A stretch of DNA of 64,000 nucleotides, taken from positions 3,250,501 to 3,314,500 of the forward strand of contig NZ_CP157743.1 of NCBI RefSeq assembly GCF_030717995.2. The letters run 5' to 3'. The translations under genes were made by a program, and so were the position numbers. A model generated the notes under the pieces. The model did no database searches. It was not told where the DNA came from and saw only the letters and a list, made by a program, of their open reading frames with translations. The stretch's first letter is position 1. Every line of letters begins with the position of its first letter. This document shows positions 37,004 to 46,986 of the stretch, piece after piece. This stretch comes from Methylomarinum sp. Ch1-1 (GTDB taxonomy: Bacteria; Pseudomonadota; Gammaproteobacteria; Methylococcales; Methylomonadaceae).

Positions 37004-38050
37004 TTAACAAAACTCGGCTGCCAGACTGGCGACGGCGACCGCCGGCGCACAATCGGCGCTATCGATGCCTGCTTTGCTTTGGTCCTGTTTGGTCAGTTGA
37101 TTAAAGTCCAGATAGCTAGCGCCTAATTGTTCGGCGATTTCCTGAACCAAAAAGCGTCCGATGCCGGCCCCGACAAAACAGAAGTCATCGCCAGGCGTCG
37201 TTCGCTGCATCTGGCGCCGGCAAGCGGCGGCGATTTGCTGTTTCTGCACCGCTTTTATCTGCCGGGCAAACTCCAGCCAGATTGGCCAGTCCTTGCTTTC
37301 GAACTCATAGCCGGTCATACGCGACAAACGCCGGGCGCTGGCTTCGGCGGTTTTCGCACCGCCATCGGCGGTATCGCTGAGATCATGATCCTCATTCAAC
37401 TCGCCGGTAATGCGATAGACATCGGCCATCGTGGCAAAATACTCGGCCATCAAGCCCATGTTTTGCCCGTTGAATAACGCCTGTTGGGCCACCGCCATCA
37501 CCGCAGTCCTGACGATGCCGGTATAAACCAATTCCGCCGACACCAAGCGTTGATAATCGGTCAAGCCTATTGCCGAGACGCTCCCACGCTCCAGCAACAA
37601 CACATCGGTCGTGGTGCTGCCGATGTCGACAAACAGCCCGGCATCGATAGTCCGCGCCGCCAACGACGCGCTGGCCAACCAGTTCATCGAGGCGATGTCT
37701 AAACAATCCTGCTCAGACAAGTTAGCCGGCGACAAAAAACCCCGCCGACCGGCATAAACCGCCAGCTCTTTCCCTTGCAGATAGTCCAGCATGGCCTCAA
37801 TGATCCGCCTGACGCCTTGTTCGCGACTGTCGAATAAATCGACCAGTTCACCGGTCATCGTCAAGGCATGGCGACAATCAGGCTCGGAAAAGTGAGCGAG
37901 CACCGTTTGCACCGCCTCTGCTAAATAGGCCATACCTTGCCACAAAGGGCAAGGCAGCAAAAGCACATCGACGACGCTTCCTTCACCGTCCAATAACGCG
38001 GCCTTCACATGCGCCCCGCCTATATCCCAACCGATTATATGTTGTTGCAT
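37004..38050 (-). CDS. Hydantoinase/oxoprolinase-like protein of the H4MPT/methanofuran pathway (MfnF-like)
   Basis: The protein has about 348 residues with an actin/ASKHA-type start (IIGWDIGGAHVKAALLD) and a second phosphate loop (FVDIGSTTTDVLLL). It matches the H4MPT-linked family typical of methylotroph clusters, related to archaeal MfnF, which joins the furan and tyramine-glutamate parts of methanofuran. ATG 38050 is preferred: it overlaps the upstream stop (TGATG) and has AAGGA 9 bp before it. The role in bacteria is inferred from family and context. Confidence 0.82.
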   Translation of the reverse strand: MQQHIIGWDIGGAHVKAALLDGEGSVVDVLLLPCPLWQGMAYLAEAVQTVLAHFSEPDCRHALTMTGELVDLFDSREQGVRRIIEAMLDYLQGKELAVYAGRRGFLSPANLSEQDCLDIASMNWLASASLAARTIDAGLFVDIGSTTTDVLLLERGSVSAIGLTDYQRLVSAELVYTGIVRTAVMAVAQQALFNGQNMGLMAEYFATMADVYRITGELNEDHDLSDTADGGAKTAEASARRLSRMTGYEFESKDWPIWLEFARQIKAVQKQQIAAACRRQMQRTTPGDDFCFVGAGIGRFLVQEIAEQLGASYLDFNQLTKQDQSKAGIDSADCAPAVAVASLAAEFC

Positions 38051-39060
38051 CAATTGCATTCCTTATCAAGAGTGATCATAACCGTTGTATCCCGCGTTTT
38101 TCGCAGCACCGGCTCGCCATCCAGCAAACGCAAGACCTGCTCGGCAACATTGATTCCGCTCGCCTCAACGATGCCGTCGTAAGAGCTGGTCAGGCGGGGA
38201 TTGATTTCCAGGATCACCGCCTCCCGCTCTGTCTCGATCAGATCGATGCCGACATAGCCCCATAGCCCCGGAATCGCGCGGGCGACCTGTTCGATAAGCC
38301 GCGCATAATCGATTGCCGTTCGCGAGCGAATGTTAACCTGACAGGCCATTAATCGAAATTGACCGTTACTGACGCTGAGTTGCTGTCCATTGCAGCATAA
38401 TAACCAAGCACGCCCCTGCTTGAATAGACAGGACAAACTGATCGCTCGTCCCGGCCTGTAGGGCTGCATGACATAGCGCTCTATTGCTTGCAGACGTCCA
38501 ACGACCCGTCGATAGTCTTCAAGGCTGGATACGATGAAACTGTCCTCCGCCCCAGCCCCGTCATCCGGCTTGATCACCATTTTACCCGCTAAACGCGGCG
38601 GAACTTCAGCAGTTAATCGCTCAGTCTCAATCGCATTAATATTATGCCGGCGCAAATAGCGACTGGTTGCCAGCTTGCTGCCGCACAGCGCGATCGCCGC
38701 CGGCGATGACGCCAAGGTAGTCATGCTCTGCGCTTCGGCCAACTCGACGAGCGCAAGCAATGCGCCGTCGGTTTCCGGCGCGATTGGCCAAAACAGCCGA
38801 CATTGCCGCATCAGCTTCAATAAGACCGGCCGATAATCCTGATCTTTGTCTATGCGGTGCACTATCGTCCGCTCCGGTAAATCGGCCAATTCGCATCGCC
38901 AATCCAACAAGATAACCGGTTCGATATCGTCTATAGACTTCAATTCAGCCAACAAAGTCTGTAACATCATCGCTCCTTCGTTAGCTAGAGCCTTAGGCAA
39001 TGGCTGACGAGCGAAACCGCCACCACTAATAAACTCGAAAAGCAACACCCTCAAATGCAA
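38050..39060 (-). CDS. ATP-grasp ligase, MfnD-like (tyramine-glutamate ligase type)
   Basis: The protein has up to 336 residues with an N-terminal FEFISGGGF motif, ATP-grasp nucleotide binding (MVIKPDDGAGAEDS) and the metal site VILEINPRLTSSYDG. MfnD-type enzymes join glutamate to tyramine in methanofuran synthesis. The start is uncertain: TTG 39060, TTG 39054 and GTG 39048 are possible, and the first overlaps the divergent HisA-like gene. The downstream end is coupled to the MfnF-like gene. Confidence 0.8.
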   Translation of the reverse strand: MHLRVLLFEFISGGGFARQPLPKALANEGAMMLQTLLAELKSIDDIEPVILLDWRCELADLPERTIVHRIDKDQDYRPVLLKLMRQCRLFWPIAPETDGALLALVELAEAQSMTTLASSPAAIALCGSKLATSRYLRRHNINAIETERLTAEVPPRLAGKMVIKPDDGAGAEDSFIVSSLEDYRRVVGRLQAIERYVMQPYRPGRAISLSCLFKQGRAWLLCCNGQQLSVSNGQFRLMACQVNIRSRTAIDYARLIEQVARAIPGLWGYVGIDLIETEREAVILEINPRLTSSYDGIVEASGINVAEQVLRLLDGEPVLRKTRDTTVMITLDKECN

Positions 39061-39747
39061 ATCATTCCCGTGCTGGATTTAAAAGATGGCTGTGTCGTTA
39101 ACGCCCGTCATGGAGACCGGGATCATTATCGACCGTTGAGCAGCCCGCTATGCTCTTCATCATCACTCTTTGCCGTCATCGAGGCCTTTCTCGACCTACA
39201 TGACTTCGGCACCTTCTATATCGCCGATCTTAACGCGATCACCGCGAGCGGCGATAATCAATCGCTGATTGATCGCTTAATCAAGCATTATCGCGATATC
39301 GAATTTTGGCTAGACAACGGCAGTCGCATGTCGGCATTGCAAAACAACACCTCTAATTTGAAGACGGTGATCGGCAGCGAATCGCAACATCAGGTCACGA
39401 CAAAACCGGAAACAGACTTCATACTTTCTCTGGATTTCAAAGCCGAGCAGAAACTCGGCAACCGGGAACTTTTCAGCGCGCCACAGCTATGGCCGCAACA
39501 GATCATCATCATGACGCTGAACAAGGTCGGCAGCCACTCGGGACCTGATTTTGCAAAACTCCACGAATACAGGCAACGCCATCCCGACAAAAATTTTATC
39601 GCCGCCGGCGGCATCCGCAATGCCGCCGACCTTGTGCGCCTGGAAAGCATCGGCATCGATAAGGCTTTAGTCGCCAGCGCCCTGCATTCGGGGGCCCTAG
39701 ATTCCGTCGAAATCAAAAACCTTCAGGCAAAAAAATACCCCGGATAA
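39055..39747 (+). CDS. HisA/HisF-like TIM-barrel protein of the C1 cluster
   Basis: The 230-residue protein starts IIPVLDLKDGCVVNARHG as in HisA-like barrels and keeps the phosphate-binding end (FIAAGGIRNAADL). Conserved neighbours in methylotroph clusters suggest a role in cofactor synthesis rather than histidine biosynthesis; archaeal MfnB is a TIM-barrel phosphate enzyme but I cannot equate them. It is transcribed toward fae and head-to-head with the MfnD-like gene, with start codons that touch or overlap. Confidence 0.7.
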   Translation: MQIIPVLDLKDGCVVNARHGDRDHYRPLSSPLCSSSSLFAVIEAFLDLHDFGTFYIADLNAITASGDNQSLIDRLIKHYRDIEFWLDNGSRMSALQNNTSNLKTVIGSESQHQVTTKPETDFILSLDFKAEQKLGNRELFSAPQLWPQQIIIMTLNKVGSHSGPDFAKLHEYRQRHPDKNFIAAGGIRNAADLVRLESIGIDKALVASALHSGALDSVEIKNLQAKKYPG

Positions 39748-39762
39748 CCGAGGTATTTTTTC
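39729..39762. terminator. Bidirectional rho-independent terminator between the HisA-like gene and fae
   Basis: A stem AAATACCCCGG / CCGAGGTATTT with loop ATAA has an A-run before and a T-run after, so it can stop transcription from both convergent genes. The stem has one mismatch. Confidence 0.88.
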
Positions 39763-39784
39763 TTCATTGCAACTTAAGTAAAAC

Positions 39785-40294
39785 TTAGTTTGCAGCGAAT
39801 GGGTGCTCAGCAGTCGCTTTAGCCGCAACCACTTCAGAAGCAGTTGGAGTACCGGCGACAGCGCGCTCGATCGCTTCTTTAGTTGCTTTGTAGTTGTATT
39901 CTTGGATTTTAGCGTCGTCATCGGCTAACCAATGAATGAATACACCCACGCAAACGAACAGATCGTCAGCTTCGTCAGCTGGGATAGTGCCTTCTTCAAC
40001 CGCATCGGCAACAGCCATAGCAACGCCGCGTTGAGCAGGTCCGAACATTTGTACGGCTTGTTTAGAACCTTTGATAGTTACTTTGTTGAACATAACAGTC
40101 GCTGGTTTAACCATCAGGTTAGGAGCAACAACAGCTAACAGGCTAGAAAAGCCGTCTTTGTTGTTTGTCAAGCAGTTCGCGAATGCTGACTCCGCGGCAG
40201 AACCGCGAGGTCCTAAGATTAAATCGATGTGAGCGACTTCGTTACCATCACCAACCAAAGACTCGCCAACGCGTACGTTGTTGATTTTAGCCAT
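39785..40294 (-). CDS. fae: Formaldehyde-activating enzyme
   Basis: Fae condenses formaldehyde with H4MPT to methylene-H4MPT, the entry point of the main formaldehyde oxidation route in methylotrophs. The 169-residue protein has the conserved start ([17 protein letters not shown], with the catalytic histidine at residue 22) and the GPAQRGVA block. It is a stand-alone gene with a strong terminator behind it and a gene density suited to high expression. It lies last in the minus-strand mch cluster, after a 73-bp gap. Confidence 0.98.
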   Translation of the reverse strand: MAKINNVRVGESLVGDGNEVAHIDLILGPRGSAAESAFANCLTNNKDGFSSLLAVVAPNLMVKPATVMFNKVTIKGSKQAVQMFGPAQRGVAMAVADAVEEGTIPADEADDLFVCVGVFIHWLADDDAKIQEYNYKATKEAIERAVAGTPTASEVVAAKATAEHPFAAN

Positions 40295-40367
40295 ATTACC
40301 TATCTCTCCAAATAATGAATTAAGAATGAATCAAAAAACCGACATTACAAATGTCTTAAAATTTCGG

Positions 40368-41246
40368 CTAATTCCTTGTAGCCCGATCAACGGACGCGCC
40401 ATTGATCAACTGCTCCAATAATACTACCAGCACTGTCGCCACGGTTATATCCGCAGTCGTGCCGGGATTGATGCCTTTTTCCTTAAAGCCTGCATCAATG
40501 CCTTCCAACATCGATACCAACGATTCAGGATGGCGGGTCGTCAGCAAAGCCTGATGGACTTTCTCCATTTCAGACGCCACCCAAGCGGAATATCGTGGGC
40601 CATATTTTCGTTCGATATGACTATCGGCGTGTCGCGTCAGCATCCCCGCATAAACCGCCAATGCCGCCCAGTTTTGATCGCCGAATTTCGCAAAGTTGTT
40701 ATTATACAACAAAACGGTGAAATCAAAAATATCTTTGTAATTTGAGATATATTGATAAGCAATTCTATCTTTACTACTGGCAATTTCCATCGCTTCGGTC
40801 AGCGTGACGGAAGCTTCTTGCTTGACGTCAGCTTCGTCTGAATCGCCCAAACCGCCCGGCGCGGCGAGCGTGATCGCCTTGAACACCCAATCGGCATCCT
40901 GCCGCGTCGTCGAGGCCAACAAATTCGACAACTTGTTACGCAACGACTGCCCTTGCGTCAAGCTAGCGGCAACCTGCAACAACGGCGCGCACAACAAGAT
41001 GATGCCCAAGTTAGTGTTACACCCCACCGCGTCGCGCGTCTGCTTGACGGCATAATAGATTTTTTCACCCAATGTATAGGCGGGATTAGTAATCGGCCCC
41101 GAACTAACGCGGAAGCTTATTCTAAAATCCTCAACCTCCATGTCATGGCCGGCGCTGTAGACGCTGACATTGCCGGGCTTGAAGGCCTGCAGCTCGGCCT
41201 CGCAGGCCTGCCGGTAAACATCGATCAGTTGTTGCCGACTAATCAT
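40368..41246 (-). CDS. CitG/MdcB-like triphosphoribosyl transferase family protein of the H4MPT cluster
   Basis: The 292-residue protein resembles the triphosphoribosyl-dephospho-CoA synthase family (FKPGNVSVYSAGHDM near the start, LAAPGGLGDSDEADV in the middle). A member of this family is regularly found in bacterial H4MPT clusters; a role in ribosyl or phosphoribosyl transfer during cofactor synthesis is possible but unproven. It overlaps the upstream ATP-grasp gene by 4 bp. Confidence 0.82.
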   Translation of the reverse strand: MISRQQLIDVYRQACEAELQAFKPGNVSVYSAGHDMEVEDFRISFRVSSGPITNPAYTLGEKIYYAVKQTRDAVGCNTNLGIILLCAPLLQVAASLTQGQSLRNKLSNLLASTTRQDADWVFKAITLAAPGGLGDSDEADVKQEASVTLTEAMEIASSKDRIAYQYISNYKDIFDFTVLLYNNNFAKFGDQNWAALAVYAGMLTRHADSHIERKYGPRYSAWVASEMEKVHQALLTTRHPESLVSMLEGIDAGFKEKGINPGTTADITVATVLVVLLEQLINGASVDRATRN

Positions 41247-42163
41247 GAAGCATCGCTATTCAAACCGACTGGTCGCTGCCCTAAATAGCGAACCACCAGA
41301 TCTTCCGCCAGACATTCTGCGACATTGATGCCACAGACGCTCTCCAACCCCTTCCAGGCGGGAATGCTGTTCACCTCGATGACATGATATTGCCCCTGCC
41401 TGTCCTTAATGATGTCGACACCCGCATAATCCATTTGCAACGCGGCAGTGGCCTTGATCGCCAGCGACGCCAATTCGTCGATTAATTCGATCTGTTCGCA
41501 ACTCGCGCCGCGCGCCACATTATTCAGCCAGGATTTTCCGCGCCGCCTCATCGCCGTCAACGCCTGACCATTGATGACAAACACGCGAGTATCCGAATAA
41601 CCATCGCCCTCGCAGTTGACAAAACGTTGCAGATAATAAATGCCATGACTACTGGTCAGCCAGAACAAGTCGGTCATCTTTTCGATACGCCGAATCCCCT
41701 CGCCTTGAGAGCCGAACAATGGTTTGCTGATCAGCATATTTCCCGCCTTCAGTTCACGTTCGGCGATCGCCAAGGCCTCGGCGCGATCGCGCACCACCCA
41801 GGTTGCCGGGGTCGGCAGCCCGGCCCGGTGCAGCAAATAACTGGTCATGCCCTTATCGACACTGCGTTCGACAGCGCGTCCGTCATTGTATACCGGAATC
41901 CCCGCCAGCTTTAATGCATGCAAGATATCCAGATAAAACACCACTTCCTCCAGCGACCCTCCCGGCACGCCGCGCACGAAGACGGCATCCGGCAAGGTTT
42001 GCTCGAACCTCGGAATCAAAATCGGCAAGGCGGCCGATTCCAATTGCAAGCGGCATTCGGTCAGAGAAACATACTCTGCGCTATAGCCTCGGTTAGCGAA
42101 AGCCAGGCGCAGCTGTTTGCCATGCCAGCCCGGGTCATCGGTGAAAATTGCTATGCGGCCCAA
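41243..42163 (-). CDS. RimK-like ATP-grasp ligase of the H4MPT cluster (MptN-like)
   Basis: The 306-residue protein is an ATP-grasp ligase of the RimK group with MLISKPLFGSQGEGI and the metal site VIEVNSIPAWKGL. In archaea MptN adds glutamate to the H4MPT side chain; bacterial H4MPT clusters carry this homologue. It ends in a 4-bp overlap with the CitG-like gene and starts 95 bp after mch. The substrate is inferred. Confidence 0.8.
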   Translation of the reverse strand: MGRIAIFTDDPGWHGKQLRLAFANRGYSAEYVSLTECRLQLESAALPILIPRFEQTLPDAVFVRGVPGGSLEEVVFYLDILHALKLAGIPVYNDGRAVERSVDKGMTSYLLHRAGLPTPATWVVRDRAEALAIAERELKAGNMLISKPLFGSQGEGIRRIEKMTDLFWLTSSHGIYYLQRFVNCEGDGYSDTRVFVINGQALTAMRRRGKSWLNNVARGASCEQIELIDELASLAIKATAALQMDYAGVDIIKDRQGQYHVIEVNSIPAWKGLESVCGINVAECLAEDLVVRYLGQRPVGLNSDAS

Positions 42164-42258
42164 TCGTGTTTTCTAGTAGATAATGTTGATAAGGAAATCA
42201 CCAAGATCTCGGTTGAGATCTTTGATGCGCTAATCGGCTTGCTTTGCCCAAAACGGAC

Positions 42259-43242
42259 TCAAGCGCCGAATGACTGATCGAGCAAGGCGTTATCCAGCTT
42301 GCCGGCCCGGAAACTGTTGCCGCTTTCCACTGCCGTGACGATGACGCTGGCCGGACTGAACAACATGCCGTCAATCTTGAAGAAGTCGTAGTTACAGTCC
42401 TTGAAGATGTCGGCAAACGGTTTGCCATAATCCTTGGATGTGGAGCTTGGCAATTGTTTAGCCAGTTTCTCGGCCTCTTCGTCTTCGCCTTTGACGTAGA
42501 TTTGCACTTGTCCGGCGAACAGAATGGCGTCATTGGTGCGTCCCATCGCCTTCACGAAATCCGGATGCGGCGGACAAATCGGCGCGCTGCCGCTGCCATC
42601 GATGATATTTTCCAACGGAAAATGTAACTCATGGGCCTTATGCATAGCCACTTCCAGCACTCTGCCGACCACCTGGACACAACCGGCCAAGCTGCTGGTC
42701 GGAGTGACGATGATCGTCAACTGGTCGGCGGCGACGCCACAGGCGCCAGCTATTTTTTCGACGATTGCCAACGGAGGAATCGCATCGTTTTCGATCACCA
42801 GCACGGTGCTTTCGGCACTGTCGCGATAATCCAACTCCTTGTACAACTCTTCGACCGGCTCGACCACACCTTCTTTGACTTTGGTCGCCATCGCCCGAGC
42901 AGGGCCCGACCCCAGGGCATAATATTTTTCATGCGACAAGCTCCAGCCGGCGTATTGACTTCCCAAACAAGCCAAAACAGGATTGGCGCTATGCACATTG
43001 ACCGTCAACGGCCAATTCGTCGTATAAGGACTATGGGACAGCGTCACACTGCCCATGCCGCCCATGCAAATTTCGGTAATGATGCGACCGGCTTCCAAGC
43101 CGCCCGGAACATTGATGCCGGCATCGATAATCGTGCCGCCATTTTCCAGCTTCTGCACATCGATTCTTAATTTATCCGCATTATCAACCAGTTCCTGAAC
43201 CAGTGGCCGTGTCAGTTTATTAACGCTTGCTGTGTATTGCAT
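42259..43242 (-). CDS. mch: Methenyl-H4MPT cyclohydrolase
   Basis: Mch converts methenyl-H4MPT to formyl-H4MPT in the cytoplasmic formaldehyde oxidation pathway. The 327-residue protein starts [16 protein letters not shown] and has [13 protein letters not shown] and [13 protein letters not shown], as in bacterial and archaeal Mch. It is 4 bp from the upstream ATP-grasp gene, so the two are co-transcribed. Confidence 0.97.
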   Translation of the reverse strand: MQYTASVNKLTRPLVQELVDNADKLRIDVQKLENGGTIIDAGINVPGGLEAGRIITEICMGGMGSVTLSHSPYTTNWPLTVNVHSANPVLACLGSQYAGWSLSHEKYYALGSGPARAMATKVKEGVVEPVEELYKELDYRDSAESTVLVIENDAIPPLAIVEKIAGACGVAADQLTIIVTPTSSLAGCVQVVGRVLEVAMHKAHELHFPLENIIDGSGSAPICPPHPDFVKAMGRTNDAILFAGQVQIYVKGEDEEAEKLAKQLPSSTSKDYGKPFADIFKDCNYDFFKIDGMLFSPASVIVTAVESGNSFRAGKLDNALLDQSFGA

Positions 43243-43246
43243 GAGA

Positions 43247-44368
43247 TTAAAGTACCTTTGATAAAATTTTTTCCAGAGTCTGTTGTTTGCGTTGCAGACG
43301 ATTCATCAGCTGCTGATGAGTTTTCCCGCGGGCAATGATACTGCAAACCGGCCCGCCTTGACCAATAATCGAACCTTGCCGGGGCCTGTCCACCACCCAC
43401 GGCGGCCAGTCGACCGAACCGGCGATCCGCGTCTCTTTCGCGGCATAAACGATCTTGTAGGCGCGATAAGCGTTCGCATCCAACGCGCTCACAAACGAAC
43501 CTGACGAAACTGCCTGCATATGCGCGGCGATGGCGTAGACCCCGTATAGCTGCAAGCTCGCCGGAGGCCGGGCATTGACTTCCAGCACATAGCAGTCCCG
43601 GCCCTGCAAAATGAAGTCGAGACTGTTCAAGCCTCTTAGCCCCAATTCTCGCGACAGTCTAGACACCCAGTCCGTCAGCATAGCCTTGACTGGGCCCGGC
43701 AAATCCGGCTCGCTCACCACGCCGGCGAACAAAAACGCCGAGTCCTCTTGCTCGGTTAGCAACTGACGCTGATAACCGATGATATTGACCCGCTCTCTAA
43801 CCGCGATGAATAAAACCGACATCGGCTCGCCATCGATATAGCACTGCCAAAAAACCGCTGCGTCCGGCGGGCCGAGCTGCGGGCGATAGCGACGGATGCC
43901 GAGTCCGCCCTCGCCTCGCAAAGGCTTCTCCAGCCATGATTGTTCATCGCCGGGCGGCGTGTAGGACGCCGCTGGATGATTGATGCCCAACCGATCCAGC
44001 CTTTGAAAAAACGACGGTTTATCCTGGACGGCGGCAAAAACGGCGGGCGAATTACCCAAAACATTGAAATGTTGTTGCAGAAAAGCCACGCTGTCCAAAT
44101 GCTTCTCGAAGCCGCTGCCGTATATGACATGATCGATTCGCTGGCGACGCTTCATCTGTAGGACCGGCTGCTCGATATCGGCGAGCGCCAGCCCCGCCGC
44201 TTGGCTATAATCGAATGCCCATTGCCGGGTGTCGTCGTCGCCGAAGCAATCGATGGCCGCCACATGGTGGCCCGCTGCTGAGAGCAGCTGAACCAGCATG
44301 CGCGCCGACTTGGCGACGACCAGTATTTTCTCGGGCGCCGGCGTCAAGGCATCAATTAACCATGACAT
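43247..44368 (-). CDS. ATP-grasp protein of the H4MPT cluster
   Basis: The 373-residue protein has an N-terminal pre-ATP-grasp domain and an ATP-grasp core ([17 protein letters not shown], then [17 protein letters not shown]). This type of gene lies between beta-RFAP synthase and mch in methylotrophs and is required for the H4MPT pathway in those studied, but its reaction is not settled. It overlaps the beta-RFAP synthase gene by 17 bp and ends 4 bp before mch. Confidence 0.82.
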   Translation of the reverse strand: MSWLIDALTPAPEKILVVAKSARMLVQLLSAAGHHVAAIDCFGDDDTRQWAFDYSQAAGLALADIEQPVLQMKRRQRIDHVIYGSGFEKHLDSVAFLQQHFNVLGNSPAVFAAVQDKPSFFQRLDRLGINHPAASYTPPGDEQSWLEKPLRGEGGLGIRRYRPQLGPPDAAVFWQCYIDGEPMSVLFIAVRERVNIIGYQRQLLTEQEDSAFLFAGVVSEPDLPGPVKAMLTDWVSRLSRELGLRGLNSLDFILQGRDCYVLEVNARPPASLQLYGVYAIAAHMQAVSSGSFVSALDANAYRAYKIVYAAKETRIAGSVDWPPWVVDRPRQGSIIGQGGPVCSIIARGKTHQQLMNRLQRKQQTLEKILSKVL

Positions 44369-45314
44369 TGGCGCTGCTGTTGCGCGCGCTGGTCACGATA
44401 AAACTTAAATGCGGCATATCGGCATGTTTGAGTTGCAATTGTCGCACCAGTTCATCGGCTTTATCGGCATCATCGAGCGCACAGAAACCGGTCGGCCCCC
44501 AGGATGTCTGTCCGATCGCGACGGCGCCTTGTTTCTCCAACCACGCCATCGCCATCGCCACTTCCGGACTGGTGAAAATACCGCCTTGCACCGAGGCGAA
44601 ATGCTCGCCAACCGAGCGTTGCAATTCGGTGATGACCTCGCCGAATTTAACGATGTCCTGCTCGGCGACCGCCGGCAGTCCTTGCATCAATAGCAAATAA
44701 CACAGGCGAGCCGCCTCCTGTTGCGAAAACGGCGGCAACTCCCGGAAAGCCGCGACTTCCTGCTTACCGTGCAAGCCCTGCCCCCTTTCATCGAAGGCCA
44801 AAATAAAGCGCCAGTGCTCCGGCACATCCATATGCACAATCATCGGCGGCGTCGTCGTCGCTGCGCCGCGACCGCCGTCTACCACGAGCCCGCCCTGTTC
44901 AAACACGCCGATGCCGATGCCGGAGCGCGCGCCCCGGTCGGTCAATTGGGCAATCTCTCTGACACTGAGCCCCAAACCATAATATGCGTTTAACGCGGCG
45001 CCGATCGCCAGCGACAATTGAGTGCCGGAACCCAGCCCTATGTGTTCGGGAATGGCCGAGACGATATCGATAGCGACCGACTCCGGCACCTTTAAGGTTT
45101 GACACAGATTGCGCGTGCACTTGACGGCCCGCTCAGAGACGGGACCGGACGCCGTTAATGAATCGGCCGCGGAGATGGTCAGACGGGTACTGATCTCATT
45201 CAGCGCCATTCCGATACTGCCAAAATGACGCCCCAAAGCCCCGCTCAAATCGATGAACCCCATGTGCAACCTAGCCGGAGCGATTACCGAGACTTGTTTA
45301 TACTGAACTTTCAA
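44352..45314 (-). CDS. mptG: Beta-ribofuranosylaminobenzene 5'-phosphate synthase
   Basis: The enzyme joins p-aminobenzoate with phosphoribosyl pyrophosphate, releasing CO2, the first committed step of H4MPT synthesis. The 320-residue GHMP-type protein has RLHMGFIDLSG, EHIGLGSGTQLSLAIG and SSWGPTGF near the end (as TSWGPTGF). It overlaps the downstream ATP-grasp gene. The nearby pabB would supply its substrate. Confidence 0.92.
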   Translation of the reverse strand: MKVQYKQVSVIAPARLHMGFIDLSGALGRHFGSIGMALNEISTRLTISAADSLTASGPVSERAVKCTRNLCQTLKVPESVAIDIVSAIPEHIGLGSGTQLSLAIGAALNAYYGLGLSVREIAQLTDRGARSGIGIGVFEQGGLVVDGGRGAATTTPPMIVHMDVPEHWRFILAFDERGQGLHGKQEVAAFRELPPFSQQEAARLCYLLLMQGLPAVAEQDIVKFGEVITELQRSVGEHFASVQGGIFTSPEVAMAMAWLEKQGAVAIGQTSWGPTGFCALDDADKADELVRQLQLKHADMPHLSFIVTSARNSSANVMVN

Positions 45315-45374
45315 AACCTACCTATATTGCTTGCCGCGCCAATCCGATGGCCCGGCAATTTGTTCAAAAAAGGA

Positions 45375-46067
45375 TCAATTATACCCGATCACGCCCGCTA
45401 ATTGGACAATTTCCGCCAGTTGTTTCAAGTCGGCAACGACAAAATCCGCCAATGCGCTGCTGTCGGCATCGGCCGGCGACACAGAGGGGACAAATACCGA
45501 CTGCGCCGAGGTTTGACTAGCGGCAGCGATGCCGGTCGGCGAATCTTCGACGATCAGACAGACCGATATCGGGTGGTTCATCATCGTTGCCGCGCGATAA
45601 AAAATGGCCGGCGACGGCTTGCCTTCAGCGACCGCCTCTCGCCCGACTAGCAATGGAAACACCGCTTCCAGGCCGGCATAGCGCAAACACTGCAACGCAT
45701 TTTGCTGCAGACTGTTGGTGGCCAAACAATAGGACAGATTTTTTTCGCGTATCACTCGCAGTAAGTCAAAAAAGCCTTTTTTGATAGCAATACCATGCAC
45801 GGCGACATGTTCCCGCCAACAATGCCCGCTCAAGCGATTGAATTCCGACAAATCCAGGCGAGTTCCGCAGTAATCCTGAATACGTCGTTCCACATCCTGG
45901 TATTGCAAGCCCGACAACGTTAAGCAAAAGCGATCGGTCAAATGATGCCCCATTTTTTCCGCCGCCATTTGCCAGGCCTTGAAATAACTGCTTTCGGTAT
46001 CCAACACCAAGCCATCCATGTCCAGAATAACGGCTTTGATATCCGCCAAAACCCGGTCAGTGCGCAT
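45375..46067 (-). CDS. HAD-superfamily hydrolase
   Basis: A phosphatase-like protein of about 230 residues with the HAD nucleophile motif ILDMDGLVLDTES, the cap domain, and the motif IV region VEDSPTGIAAA. ATG 46067 is chosen because the open frame upstream encodes no HAD sequence and overlaps the nucleotidyltransferase gene; this start overlaps it by only 11 bp. Placed at the head of the H4MPT cluster, it may act on a phosphorylated intermediate, or be a general phosphoglycolate or sugar phosphatase. Confidence 0.88.
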   Translation of the reverse strand: MRTDRVLADIKAVILDMDGLVLDTESSYFKAWQMAAEKMGHHLTDRFCLTLSGLQYQDVERRIQDYCGTRLDLSEFNRLSGHCWREHVAVHGIAIKKGFFDLLRVIREKNLSYCLATNSLQQNALQCLRYAGLEAVFPLLVGREAVAEGKPSPAIFYRAATMMNHPISVCLIVEDSPTGIAAASQTSAQSVFVPSVSPADADSSALADFVVADLKQLAEIVQLAGVIGYN

Positions 46068-46986
46068 GCAAGACCTTGATGTATTCGCCCTGGGCCTCGC
46101 GGCTGGAACCAACCACGATGCGTCGGCTGCCATCAGCCGCCTGCTCCAGTTGACCGGCCACGTCGATCCGCTCACCGCGTTTAGCCTGGCCGGTGTAGGT
46201 CGCGGTAAAACAGACGACAGAGGCAATTCGCTCATTATCAATGACGAATTCGGCCGGATAATCGAAGGCTCGCTCATCATCGATGACTTGGGTTTGAAGA
46301 TTGATCCGCCCCAGCTTACTGTATTCGATTGATGCTTGTGGACTGTTGACGATCATATTCAGATCGACTTTGCGCCCGCTTATCATCGTTTTGTTAAATT
46401 TACGCCGCTCGTGCCAAACATATTCCTGCAAGCTCAAATCACAGTCGCGGCGCCGATAAGATTCCTGCCAATCCTGGTCAGACAAGGCCTGGCAAGTTCC
46501 CTGTTCGACCAGGCGTTGCATCGCTGTCCGGGCCTGATGAAACACATCCCTGCCATAAAACACCAGGTCGATATCTGAAGTTAAACCTTGAAAGCCCGGC
46601 AATAACGATCCGGTGACGCCGACCGCCTGCAATGATACCCCCCGTTCACTGAGCAGTCCGCATAACCGCCGACAATCGCGCTCTACCGGGTCCGCTGCCG
46701 GAGCAGCCATCATCTCCGCCAATCGCTGTCTGGGCTGATAATGCCTGACGATATCGCCTATCGCTACGGCATGCAGGTCGGCATCCAAGGTATCGGAATG
46801 AAATAACAAGTGAGGATGATGTTGTGCCAATAATTCGTTGGCAGCATGTGTGTTTACCTTGCGCCAGCGTCCCTGGCTTTGCACATAACGTAGAAAACAC
46901 AACACTCTGTCGTCTTCGATGACATCGCTGACGACTGCGAACACCAAGCCATCGGCGGTGCTAATAAAGTCTTTCGGGTAAAACAT
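46057..46986 (-). CDS. Archaeal-type predicted nucleotidyltransferase
   Basis: The protein has about 309 residues from ATG 46986, a start favoured because the following sequence (FYPKDFISTADGLVFAVVS) is the family-like N-terminus. A nucleotidyltransferase motif GVTGSLLPGFQGLTSDIDLVFYG carries the GS and D-X-D residues. Proteins like this (COG1665 type) are otherwise mostly archaeal and often near H4MPT genes. It is the first gene of the block and coupled to the HAD gene. Its substrate is unknown. Confidence 0.75.
   Translation of the reverse strand: MFYPKDFISTADGLVFAVVSDVIEDDRVLCFLRYVQSQGRWRKVNTHAANELLAQHHPHLLFHSDTLDADLHAVAIGDIVRHYQPRQRLAEMMAAPAADPVERDCRRLCGLLSERGVSLQAVGVTGSLLPGFQGLTSDIDLVFYGRDVFHQARTAMQRLVEQGTCQALSDQDWQESYRRRDCDLSLQEYVWHERRKFNKTMISGRKVDLNMIVNSPQASIEYSKLGRINLQTQVIDDERAFDYPAEFVIDNERIASVVCFTATYTGQAKRGERIDVAGQLEQAADGSRRIVVGSSREAQGEYIKVLHAH

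Noticed and set aside
45375-46280. 301-residue version of the HAD protein
   Set aside because: The first 71 residues overlap the nucleotidyltransferase gene in another frame and are not HAD-like; ATG 46067 is right.
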